A stretch of DNA of 64,000 bases from Bog-473 sp963754445 (GTDB taxonomy: Bacteria; Actinomycetota; Acidimicrobiia; Acidimicrobiales; RAAP-2): positions 124,001 to 188,000 of the forward strand of contig CAVWFT010000003.1 of assembly GCA_963754445.1 (NCBI GenBank), given 5' to 3'. The notes beneath the pieces were generated by a model that ran no database searches, was not told the DNA's origin, and worked only from the letters and a program-made list of their open reading frames with translations. Each line of letters starts with the position of its first letter. The stretch's first letter is position 1. Of this stretch, positions 33,822 to 41,840 are shown piece by piece. A program made the position numbers and the translations under genes.

Positions 33822-35080
33822 GCCAACTGGAATTCACGTGGCGCGACTCTCAGTTGCGGAGCCGGCCACTGGTCGCGCTCAACTGGATCGGCGGACGAGC
33901 AGGACGGGTGGGGCTCGACTACCCACCACTGTCCGCGGCGTCCGTCACGAAAGGCGCGATCAAGGCAGCCGGTTCCGACGACTTCGGGAGTGACTCGTAC
34001 CGAGAGCCGCTGGACATCTTCCTTCGTTCGTGCATCGAGGAGGCCGAGCTCACCACCTTCGGACGGATCCTCGTGACCAAGATGCTCTCCTCGGCGCTGG
34101 CCAACCGCATTCAGCTCCATGGCTGGTCGATTGCACATCCCGGCGTGCGCGCCGAGCGCATCGAGCAACCGTGGATCATCGTCGGCCTGCCCAGGACGGG
34201 GACCAGCCTGCTCTCCATGCTCTTGGGTCTCGACCCGGTCGCCCGACCCCTGCTCCAGTGGGAGGCGGCCCACCCCATACCCCCGGTGAGCCTCGAGGAC
34301 GCGACCGAGGACCCCCGGATCGCCCGCACGGCGAAAGATCTCGACGGCCTCATGAAGCTCAATCCGCCGCTCAAGGCCATGCACCCCTTCGGCGCCACGC
34401 TGGCCGAGGAATGCGTGTCGCTGTTCATGTACGACGTCCGCTCCCTGGCCCTCGAGACCCAGGTTCTCGTGCCGACCTACGGGCACTGGCTCGAGCAGGC
34501 GGACATGGCGCCCGCGTACGCACAGCACCGACTGGCCCTCCAGACCCTGCAGTCGCGCCAGCCGACCGAACGCTGGGTCCTCAAGACCCCGATGCACCTG
34601 TGGCATCTCGATGCCATGCGGGCTGCCTATCCCGATGCCCGGGTCATCTGGACCCACCGCGACCCGGCGCCCGTCGTCACCTCGCTGGCCAGTCTGGTCA
34701 ACGCGGGCCAGCGCTTGCTGACGGACCGGACCGACCCCTGCCCGACCGCCGAGGAGTGGAAGCGCAAGTGCGGGTTCGCGCTGCGGTCGGCCATGGCCTT
34801 CGACCAGCACGCACCCGGCGGATGGTGCCAGCACCTGCACTACCGGTCGCTCATGGCAGACCCAGTGGAGTCCGTCCGCACCCTGTACCGAAGCTTCGGA
34901 GAGGAGGTCGGGTCCCTGCACGCGCGGCGCATGCAGTCCTTTCTCGAACACCGGCCCCAGGATGCATTCGGCCGCCACCGCTACGACCCGACCGATTTTG
35001 GCTGGACCGATGCCGGTCTCCGCTCGGAGTTCGAGGACTACACGGAGCGCTACGGCGTGCACTCGGCCGACGCTTCGTAG
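33818..35080 (+). CDS. PAPS-dependent sulfotransferase family protein (paralogue)
   Basis: The product has 420 residues. The PAPS loop is WIIVGLPRTGTSLLSMLLGL, and the 3'-phosphate site is RWVLKTPMHLWHLDAMRAAY with DARVIWTHRDPAPVVTSLAS. The C-terminal QDAFGRHRYDPTDFGWTDAG parallels the 29005 protein, so both belong to the same actinobacterial Sulfotransfer_3 group. Its gene is coupled to an MDR oxidoreductase rather than a CrtC-like protein. The acceptor is unknown. Confidence 0.9.
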   Translation: MSQLEFTWRDSQLRSRPLVALNWIGGRAGRVGLDYPPLSAASVTKGAIKAAGSDDFGSDSYREPLDIFLRSCIEEAELTTFGRILVTKMLSSALANRIQLHGWSIAHPGVRAERIEQPWIIVGLPRTGTSLLSMLLGLDPVARPLLQWEAAHPIPPVSLEDATEDPRIARTAKDLDGLMKLNPPLKAMHPFGATLAEECVSLFMYDVRSLALETQVLVPTYGHWLEQADMAPAYAQHRLALQTLQSRQPTERWVLKTPMHLWHLDAMRAAYPDARVIWTHRDPAPVVTSLASLVNAGQRLLTDRTDPCPTAEEWKRKCGFALRSAMAFDQHAPGGWCQHLHYRSLMADPVESVRTLYRSFGEEVGSLHARRMQSFLEHRPQDAFGRHRYDPTDFGWTDAGLRSEFEDYTERYGVHSADAS

Positions 35081-35127
35081 GCGGGCGGCGATCCGTCCTC
35101 GGCCGAGGCCGACGTCCGGCTGCCCGC
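35081..35127 (+). terminator. Hairpin after the second sulfotransferase
   Basis: Outer arms GCGGGCGGC (35081-35089) and GCTGCCCGC (35119-35127) pair at 8 of 9 positions, enclosing the perfect palindrome CCTCGGCCGAGG. It starts directly after the stop codon. There is no T-run. Confidence 0.45.
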
Positions 35128-35249
35128 AGAGAATTCGGCGCCCCGGGTTGCTAGTGTGCCCCGGCAAACAGGAACTTGTTCTAGGGTTCCACAGAGTTGT
35201 CCCAGGCCGGAACCATCTCGGTGCCGGCCCGTTGACCGGGGGGTTGGGC

Positions 35250-36638
35250 ATGAAGAAGACCACGACCATTCGAGGGGCGGCGGTGGCCTTCCTCCTCACG
35301 GCGTTGACGGCGACCGGCGTCGTGGTCGCTCCCTCGGTGAGCGGTGCAGCTGCGGCCATCTCGACCACCAAGTTCGGCACCTTGCCCTCACCCTGCGGCA
35401 AGGGACATGCCAGCGGCTCTACCGAGACCGGTGTCACCAACTCCACCATCAACGTCGCCTACGGCGACGATCGCGGCTTCTCGGGCCTGCCCGGACTCGA
35501 CCAGGAGATGGGTGACGCCGTCAAGGCGATGATCGCCTGGTGCGACGCGCAGGGAGGCATCAACGGACGCAAGATCGTCGGGGACTACTACGACGCCGCC
35601 ATCACGAACACGGGCGCTGCGATCTCCGCCGCCTGCAAGAAGGACTTCATGCTCGTGGGCGAAGGCTTCGCGCTCGACTCCACCGGAGAGCAGACCCGCC
35701 TCGGCTGCAACCTGGCGGCCGTCCCCGGATTCACGGTCTCGCCGCAGGTGGCCAACGCCTACGAGATGTACCAGGCCTCTCCGAACCCGGCCGACTACAG
35801 CCCGGTGTCGAGCGCGTACGAAGCAGAGAAGCTCTTCGGCTCCAAGACCAAGAAGGCCGGGGAGTACAACTCGACCCTCTCCACCCAGCAGGCCTCGATG
35901 GCCAAGGCCGTGCAGGCCTACACCACGGCCGGGTGGAAATTCGTCCCCAACTGCAGCTTCCAGATCAACTACAACGGCGAAGCCAACTACACCCCCTTCG
36001 TCCAGAAGCTCCAGGGTTGTGGTGTCCAGGTGGTCTACAACGACTCCACCCCGGGCCCGACCCTCTATGGCGCCCTCCAGGCGGAGAACCAGATCGGCTA
36101 CGATCCGATCTGGATCGAGGACTCGGGCGCTTATACCGCCGCCTTCGCCAAGTGGAACACCGACGGCCTGGGGAACAACGTCTACGTCCGCCTCTCCTAC
36201 GAGCCGCTCGAAGCGGCCAAGGTCGTCCCCGCCGTGAGTCAGTACCTGGCCATCGTGAAGAAGTACGGTGGCCTGGTGTCCCAGCTCGGCGAGCAGTCGA
36301 CCTCGTCGTTCCTGCTGTGGGCGACCGAGGCCAAGGCCTGCGGCTCCACCCTGACCCGCCAGTGCATGATCAATCACCTGGCGAAGGTGACCAGCTGGAC
36401 TGGTGGCGGCTTGAACGCCACGGGCAATCCGGCCAAGAACCTGCCCCCGGCGTGCGGCCTGCTGATGAAGCTCCAGGGCACCAAGTGGGTCCAGGCCTAC
36501 CCGAAGAAACTCGGGACGTTCGACTGCTCGCCGAAGTACATCGTCAAGAACACCGGCTCGGTCGTCGGCACGCCGCTCAATGCCCAGCGCTACTCGACCC
36601 AGTACGCGACCTCGTCGGTCATCAAGCCACAGGGATGA
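35250..36638 (+). CDS. ABC transporter substrate-binding protein, branched-chain amino-acid (LivK-like) type
   Basis: The product has 462 residues. The signal peptide is MKKTTTIRGAAVAFLLTALT with cleavage near VSGAAAA; no lipobox is evident. The mature protein has the type I periplasmic-binding fold: INVAYGDDRGFSGLPGLDQE, MIAWCDAQGGINGRKIVGDY (the typical W.N..GGI.GR.I) and a late YNGEANYTPFVQKLQGCGVQ. Several Cys pairs suggest disulfides outside the cell. It feeds the fused permease encoded 55 bases downstream. The ligand could be an amino acid, amide, urea or other small metabolite; it cannot be read from the sequence. Confidence 0.88.
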   Translation: MKKTTTIRGAAVAFLLTALTATGVVVAPSVSGAAAAISTTKFGTLPSPCGKGHASGSTETGVTNSTINVAYGDDRGFSGLPGLDQEMGDAVKAMIAWCDAQGGINGRKIVGDYYDAAITNTGAAISAACKKDFMLVGEGFALDSTGEQTRLGCNLAAVPGFTVSPQVANAYEMYQASPNPADYSPVSSAYEAEKLFGSKTKKAGEYNSTLSTQQASMAKAVQAYTTAGWKFVPNCSFQINYNGEANYTPFVQKLQGCGVQVVYNDSTPGPTLYGALQAENQIGYDPIWIEDSGAYTAAFAKWNTDGLGNNVYVRLSYEPLEAAKVVPAVSQYLAIVKKYGGLVSQLGEQSTSSFLLWATEAKACGSTLTRQCMINHLAKVTSWTGGGLNATGNPAKNLPPACGLLMKLQGTKWVQAYPKKLGTFDCSPKYIVKNTGSVVGTPLNAQRYSTQYATSSVIKPQG

Positions 36639-36693
36639 CCGACCCGCGTCGCGGCGCGACCGCCACCTGACCTGAGCGGCGGGAGCGCCGGCG

Positions 36694-38901
36694 ATGCACC
36701 TCTTCCTCGAGTACACCATCCTCGGCCTGGTCACCGGCGCCGTCTACGGGATCGCGGCCTCGGGCCTGGTCCTGACCTACACGACCTCGGGCATCTTCAA
36801 CTTCGCCCAGGGCGCGATGGCCATGTTCGCGGCCTTCACCTACTGGCAGTTCCGCTACGGCTGGAACTGGCCGGCCCCGCTGGCCCTCTTCATGGTGATC
36901 GTCGTGCTCGCCCCCCTGGCGGGCACCCTGCTCTACGGCGGCATCATGCGCGGACTACGCGAGACGGCCGAGGTGACGAAGATCGTCGTGACGATCGGCA
37001 TCATGCTCGGTCTGATCGCGCTGGCGACATGGATCTGGGACCCCGGCGTACCCCGGACCGACGGGCTTTTCTTCGGCGATGCCGCGAAGTTCTCCTTCTT
37101 GGGGGTCTACGTCACGGACCACGAGGCGATCGCCCTGGGGTGCGGGTTGCTCATCGCTGTCGGCATACGCCTGCTCTTCTCCCGCACCAGGACCGGTGTG
37201 GCCATGCGGGCCGTGGTGGACAACCCGTCGCTGCTGCAATTGAACGGCGGCCGACCCGAGCGTCTGGCCGCCTTCTCGTGGGCGCTCGGGGCGGCTCTGG
37301 CCGCCCTGGCCGGCGTGCTCATCACTCCGATCAGCGGAGGCACGCTCGACGTGCACGTCCTGACCCTTCTCGTCCTCGACTCCATCGCCGCGGCCATGTT
37401 CGGGCGATTGCGCAGCATCTGGCTTACCTTCGGCGGTGCGCTCGTCCTGGGTCTGGCCGGGACGTACGTGCTCGGCTACTTCCCGACCTCGTGGTCGTGG
37501 GCCTCGGACTTCCGCGTCGCCCTCCCCATGATCGTCCTCTTCGTGGTGCTGCTCGTGCTCCCCCACGACCGGTTGCGCGGCGCCACCCTGCTGCGGACGC
37601 GCGAGCGCTTCGTCGTGCCCACCATGCGCTCGGCCGTCACCTGGGGAGTCATCCTGCTGGTGGTCGTCCTGGCGCTCGAACCGATCATGGGCAGCGCCGA
37701 CATGGGTGCCCTCACCGTGGGGATCACCTACGGCATCATCGCCCTGTCGCTGACGCTGCTCACCGGCTACGCCGGCGAGATCAACCTGGCGCCGGTCTCC
37801 TTCGGTGCCATCGGCACCATCATCGTGTTCCATCTCGGACTCTCGGGCAGCGGGACCGGCCAGCGCATCACCCTCTGGGGGATCTTCCTCGGCATCGTGA
37901 TCACCGCCATTGTCGGCGGACTCATCGCACTGCCCGCACTCCGCCTGCGCGGGCTCTACCTCGCCCTGGCGACCCTGGCCTTCGGCGTCTTCGTCTCCGA
38001 CATGATCATCGCTGACATCTCACCGCACGTCCTGCCCATCTTCCACATCAACTTCTCCATCTTCACCAACGGCGCACTCCAGATACCGGCGCCGAAGATC
38101 GGCCCGCTCGACCTCACGTCGTCCAAGACGTTCCTGACCACCGCCACCTGTGTCTTCGTCCTCGTGGGCATCGGCCTCATTGCCCTGCGACGGAGCAGCT
38201 ATGGCCGCCGCCTGACCGCCATGAAGGACAGCCCCGCGGCGGCGGCGACCCTGGGGCAGAACCTGATCCGACTGAAGTTGTCGGTCTTCATGCTCTCGGC
38301 CGCCATCGCCGGGCTGGGCGGGATTTTGCTCTCCGCCGTGTCGCAGAACGTCAATGCCAACACCTACATCATCTTCGTAAGCCTGGCCCTGGTGATGCTG
38401 ACCGTCGTCGGTGGCATCGGCAGTGTGGCCGGCGCCCTCATGGGCGGGATCCTGGCCGGAACCGGCTTCGAAGCGCTGACCTCGACGTTCACGAACCTGA
38501 GCACCGACCACGGCGGCGGCGGGATCTGGAACGTCCTGGCCAACGTGTCACTGGTGGCCCCGGCCCTCATCGGCATCAGCCTGGGACGCAACCCGAGCGG
38601 CGCTGTCCCACAGATCGTGGCCAGCTACCGCCCGCTCTGGCAGACCAAGGGCATCCTCGCCCTGGGCCTGGCGGGCGAGCTGCTGGCCTACCTGCTGGTC
38701 GTGACGCACGTCATGGGGAACTGGTGGCTCGTCCTCATCACCGCGCTCATCGCCCTGGCCCTCCCGGCACTGGGCCGGATGGTGCGCCCAGAGGTCTTCG
38801 GCGCGGCGCGCTCGGGCCTACGCGCCGCGCCCGATCCCGCCCTGCCGGACACGGAGAACGATGCTCCGGTGGCCGAGAGGGTGGCCGATGCCCGCACTTG
38901 A
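36694..38901 (+). CDS. Fused LivH-LivM branched-chain amino-acid-type ABC permease
   Basis: The product has 735 residues. Residues 1-~290 match LivH (TGAVYGIAASGLVLTYTTSG then IFNFAQGAMAMFAAFTYWQF, and later GVAMRAVVDNPSLLQLNGG). Residues ~310-735 match LivM (LLTGYAGEINLAPVSFGAIG, LRLRGLYLALATLAFGVFVS and AMKDSPAAAATLGQN). The two subunits are usually separate proteins; here they are joined in one chain, a form seen in some actinobacteria. The last ~60 residues add one or two helices and a polar tail. The gene overlaps the LivG-like ATPase gene by 14 bases. Confidence 0.93.
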   Translation: MHLFLEYTILGLVTGAVYGIAASGLVLTYTTSGIFNFAQGAMAMFAAFTYWQFRYGWNWPAPLALFMVIVVLAPLAGTLLYGGIMRGLRETAEVTKIVVTIGIMLGLIALATWIWDPGVPRTDGLFFGDAAKFSFLGVYVTDHEAIALGCGLLIAVGIRLLFSRTRTGVAMRAVVDNPSLLQLNGGRPERLAAFSWALGAALAALAGVLITPISGGTLDVHVLTLLVLDSIAAAMFGRLRSIWLTFGGALVLGLAGTYVLGYFPTSWSWASDFRVALPMIVLFVVLLVLPHDRLRGATLLRTRERFVVPTMRSAVTWGVILLVVVLALEPIMGSADMGALTVGITYGIIALSLTLLTGYAGEINLAPVSFGAIGTIIVFHLGLSGSGTGQRITLWGIFLGIVITAIVGGLIALPALRLRGLYLALATLAFGVFVSDMIIADISPHVLPIFHINFSIFTNGALQIPAPKIGPLDLTSSKTFLTTATCVFVLVGIGLIALRRSSYGRRLTAMKDSPAAAATLGQNLIRLKLSVFMLSAAIAGLGGILLSAVSQNVNANTYIIFVSLALVMLTVVGGIGSVAGALMGGILAGTGFEALTSTFTNLSTDHGGGGIWNVLANVSLVAPALIGISLGRNPSGAVPQIVASYRPLWQTKGILALGLAGELLAYLLVVTHVMGNWWLVLITALIALALPALGRMVRPEVFGAARSGLRAAPDPALPDTENDAPVAERVADART

Positions 38902-39616
38902 GATCTCCGAGGTCTCGATGGCCTTCGGCGGAAACCAGGTCCTCCAGGACGTCTCGATCGAGGTGCCGCCGCACGGCGTGACGGGGCTCATCGGCCCGAA
39001 CGGTGCCGGCAAGACGACACTCTTCAACGTCGTGAGCGGGCTCCTGACACCGCGTGCGGGACGGATCGTGATCGACGGCCACGACGTGACAAAGGCCGGG
39101 CCTGCCGCCCGGGCCCGACGCGGACTGTCACGCACGTACCAGCGGCTCGAGCTGTTCACGTCGCTCACGGTGCGTGACAACATCCGGGTGGCGGGCGAGA
39201 TCCGCAACAGCTGGGGCCGGCGGGGACGGATCGACGTCGCGGCCGAGACGGATCGGACCATCGAGCTGGTCGGTCTGGGCGACGTGTCCGACCGGGAGGT
39301 GGGCGAGCTGCCCACCGCCCGGGCTCGGGTGGTCGAGGTGGCACGGGCCCTCATGACCCAGCCCAAGGTGCTCCTCCTCGACGAGCCGGCCTCGGGCCAG
39401 ACTGAGCACGAGACCGCGGTGTTCGGCGACCTCCTCCGACGCCTGGTGACCGAGCGCGAGCTGGCCATCTGCCTGGTCGAGCACGACGTCAACCTCGTCA
39501 TGGGGACATGTGGGCTGATCCACGTCCTCGACTACGGCACCATCATCGCCAGTGGGCCGCCCGAAAAGGTCAAGAACGACCCCGCGGTGGTCACGGCGTA
39601 TCTCGGAGCACCATGA
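38888..39616 (+). CDS. livG: LivG-like ABC transporter ATPase with altered signature motif
   Basis: The product has 242 residues, starting MPALEISEVSMAFGGNQVLQ at 38888, inside the end of the permease gene. Walker A is GPNGAGKTTL, Walker B is PKVLLLDEPASG and the H-loop is LVEHDVNLVM. The LivG-type loop GLSRTYQRLELFTSLTVRDN is present. The ABC signature is ELPTARARVVEVARAL rather than the usual LP.GQ.R.LE.ARAL, so the Gly-Gln pair is missing. Pairing with an intact LivF could compensate. The stop overlaps the LivF start (ATGA). Confidence 0.92.
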   Translation: MPALEISEVSMAFGGNQVLQDVSIEVPPHGVTGLIGPNGAGKTTLFNVVSGLLTPRAGRIVIDGHDVTKAGPAARARRGLSRTYQRLELFTSLTVRDNIRVAGEIRNSWGRRGRIDVAAETDRTIELVGLGDVSDREVGELPTARARVVEVARALMTQPKVLLLDEPASGQTEHETAVFGDLLRRLVTERELAICLVEHDVNLVMGTCGLIHVLDYGTIIASGPPEKVKNDPAVVTAYLGAP

Positions 39617-40320
39617 ACGACGGCGCGCCCATCCTTGCATTGAACGACATCCGAGCCGGCTACGGGCCGATCGAGGTCGTACACGGAGTCAGCTTCGAGA
39701 TCCCGAAGGGCTCAGTGGTCGCCCTGCTCGGTCCGAACGGTGGAGGCAAGACCACCATCCTGAACGTCTGCGCAGGCACCCTCGCCCCCGGTGGTGGCGA
39801 CGTGGCCTTCGACGGCGAAGTGGTCACCCGGGTCTCGGCGGACGAGCGGGCGCGACGCGGCATCTGCACCGTGCCCGAGGGGCGAGGGATCTTCCCCAAC
39901 CTCACGGTGAGGGAGAACCTCCTGATGGCCACCCAGGTCGGTGTGCCGATGGAACGCATCGAAGAGGTGACCTACGAGCAGTTCCCACAGCTGAGCAGCC
40001 GGCGCAAGCAGTTGGCCGGCACGTTGTCGGGAGGTGAGCAGCAGATGGTGGCCCTTGCTCGTGCGTTCGCAACGGATCCGAAACTCCTCCTGCTCGACGA
40101 GCTCTCGCTCGGCCTGGCCCCCATTGTGGTGGGAGCGCTCTACGAGAAGGTGCGCCAGCTGGCGGCCGGCGGCCTGTCGATCCTCCTAGTGGAGCAATTC
40201 GCCCGCACGGCACTCCCGATCGCCGACGCCGCCGCGGTGGTGCTGCAGGGTGTCATCGTCCACCGGGGATCACCGGCGGAGATGGAAGAGGCCGTGTCCG
40301 CCAGCTACCTGGGAACCTGA
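39613..40320 (+). CDS. livF: LivF-like ABC transporter ATPase
   Basis: The product has 235 residues, starting MNDGAPILALNDIRAGYGPI. Walker A is GPNGGGKTTIL, signature LSGGEQQMVALARA, Walker B LLLLDELSLGLAP, H-loop LVEQF. The GICTVPEGRGIFPNLTVREN stretch is diagnostic of LivF. In Walker B the usual DEPS is DELS, which is also found in many LivF proteins. It completes the substrate-binding protein, fused permease, LivG, LivF operon. Confidence 0.94.
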   Translation: MNDGAPILALNDIRAGYGPIEVVHGVSFEIPKGSVVALLGPNGGGKTTILNVCAGTLAPGGGDVAFDGEVVTRVSADERARRGICTVPEGRGIFPNLTVRENLLMATQVGVPMERIEEVTYEQFPQLSSRRKQLAGTLSGGEQQMVALARAFATDPKLLLLDELSLGLAPIVVGALYEKVRQLAAGGLSILLVEQFARTALPIADAAAVVLQGVIVHRGSPAEMEEAVSASYLGT

Positions 40321-40350
40321 ACAGCCCAGGGGTCGTCGTCGAATCGCGGC

Positions 40351-40764
40351 TCACCCGTCACGCTCCATGCTCTGGACGTCGAAGTACACGGGCAGGAGGT
40401 ACTTGACGTAGAAGGCGTGGACCGTGAGCCCGGGATAGACGAGATCCTCGTACGTGATGATGTCCACCCGGTCGTCCTTGTCCGCGTAGCGCTGACAGGC
40501 CTCGAGCATGCGATCGACCTCGGCGCGGCTGTCCTGGAGCAGCCCCAGATGGTCGTAGCCGGGGGAGGAAATCGGCTTGTCGCTCTCGGCCAGGAGGATG
40601 AACTGATCCGGGTCGGGCAGGAGCAGGTGACACAGCTGTCCCACGACCTTCGTGTCGAGCGCGCTCCAGCCGAAAACGGATCCGTAGAACGCGTCGACCT
40701 CCTCGCGGAATTCGGTGGTCAGCGTCCCCCGGGCCACCGTGAGCTCCATGTGGTTGAAGCGCAT
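40351..40764 (-). CDS. VOC-family (glyoxalase/dioxygenase fold) protein
   Basis: The product has 137 residues. The N-terminus MRFNHMELTVARGTLTTEFR has the usual His on the first strand. VDAFYGSVFGWSALDTKVVG is the FY...FGW pattern of VOC proteins. The later SPGYDHLGLLQDSRAEVDRM supplies a second His-containing strand. These His residues could bind a metal; a second-half Glu ligand is not obvious. The substrate is unknown. It lies alone, converging with the ABC operon 30 bases away. Confidence 0.8.
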   Translation of the reverse strand: MRFNHMELTVARGTLTTEFREEVDAFYGSVFGWSALDTKVVGQLCHLLLPDPDQFILLAESDKPISSPGYDHLGLLQDSRAEVDRMLEACQRYADKDDRVDIITYEDLVYPGLTVHAFYVKYLLPVYFDVQSMERDG

Positions 40765-41057
40765 CGATCACTCCTCTCCGTGTCGGCATCCGACCCTACG
40801 ACACGGACTCGCGACCGCGCCGGGCCGGGGCCTTGACGATTGGTCCCGCACCCCGCACCCCTGGGGACGAGCCGCGCAGTCCACCATCGCGACCAGCCCG
40901 CCGACCGCAGTCCTTTTCGCAAATGAGGGCGAAATGAGGGTGAAGATCAGGGTGGCGTACCTGGTGAGTGCAGGGGGTCCGTTCGAAGATATGCGTGTTG
41001 ACCAGCACGGTCATCGCACAAATCCAAGAACGAATCCACCCGGAAAGGAAACTCATC

Positions 41058-41624
41058 ATGTCTGTCCGTCGCACCCACATCATCCGCCTCGCCGCCGGCG
41101 CAGCTGCCGCCGGCTTCCTGGCCCTCTCGGGCGCTGGAACCGCCGGTGCCACTGCCGAGTCCCAGCCGGCCGTCCACCCCCACGGCTTCGCACCGACCCA
41201 GCAGTGCGTCAACTGGAGCGGGACCATCAAGAGCTTCCCGGCGCTGACCAAGACGGCACAGTCGGTCACCGACGTGGTGCAGGGAACGCTGAACAACTGC
41301 AACTTCGACGGCACCCAGCAGACCTACAGTGGGAGCTTCTTCGGCACCCTGACCGGCACCGCGTCCAAGACGTCGGCCTCGTTGTCCGGCACGATTGCCG
41401 TCAGCTGGCCGCAGGACTCGGGCCTCAACCCGTCGATCGTTCCGATCGCCATCAGCGGCTCGTCGAACGCCTACACGCTCGATGGCACCGTCAGCAACGG
41501 AGCCGGCTCCGGCGAGCAGGTGCAGGGCAGCTACGACGTGGTCTCGAAGCAGGCCATCTCGGGCGGCACCTCCCAGGCGCTGGTCAGCACGGCGCCCTTC
41601 GAGATCGTCGTCAACGAGGGCTGA
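41058..41624 (+). CDS. Small secreted protein of unknown function
   Basis: The product has 188 residues. The ATG at 41058 follows an AGGAAA site. Signal peptide: MSVRRTHIIRLAAGAAAAGF, cleavage near AGATAES. The mature part is Thr/Ser/Gly-rich and probably all beta, with two Cys (QQCVNWSG and LNNCNFDG) likely forming a disulfide. It ends VSTAPFEIVVNEG. I do not recognise the family. It is followed by a perfect hairpin terminator and stands as a single-gene unit. Confidence 0.7.
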   Translation: MSVRRTHIIRLAAGAAAAGFLALSGAGTAGATAESQPAVHPHGFAPTQQCVNWSGTIKSFPALTKTAQSVTDVVQGTLNNCNFDGTQQTYSGSFFGTLTGTASKTSASLSGTIAVSWPQDSGLNPSIVPIAISGSSNAYTLDGTVSNGAGSGEQVQGSYDVVSKQAISGGTSQALVSTAPFEIVVNEG

Positions 41625-41638
41625 TCTCCCCAACCGCT

Positions 41639-41675
41639 GCCGGAACCCCGCTGTCAACGGCGGCGGGGTTCCGGC
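41639..41675 (+). terminator. Perfect 13-bp hairpin after the small secreted protein
   Basis: GCCGGAACCCCGC (41639-41651) pairs perfectly with GCGGGGTTCCGGC (41663-41675) around an 11-base loop, starting 14 bases after the stop codon. No T-run follows. Confidence 0.75.
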
Positions 41676-41840
41676 GCGCCCGCGTCGACATCGTCATGAC
41701 CCCAACAAACCAGACGAACGATCATCAGGCGTGTCAGCCGTCCGACCCGGTGCCAGAATGGCAGCGGGGGTGTGCACCCCTCGCGCTATGGCCACGCACC
41801 GCGACCGACCGATGGAACTCTCCGAGTTCGAGGGCGACCC

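Noticed and set aside
40918..40945. AAATGAGGGCG/AAATGAGGGTG direct repeat
   Set aside because: Two short copies only, in the leader of the small secreted protein; not clearly more than chance.
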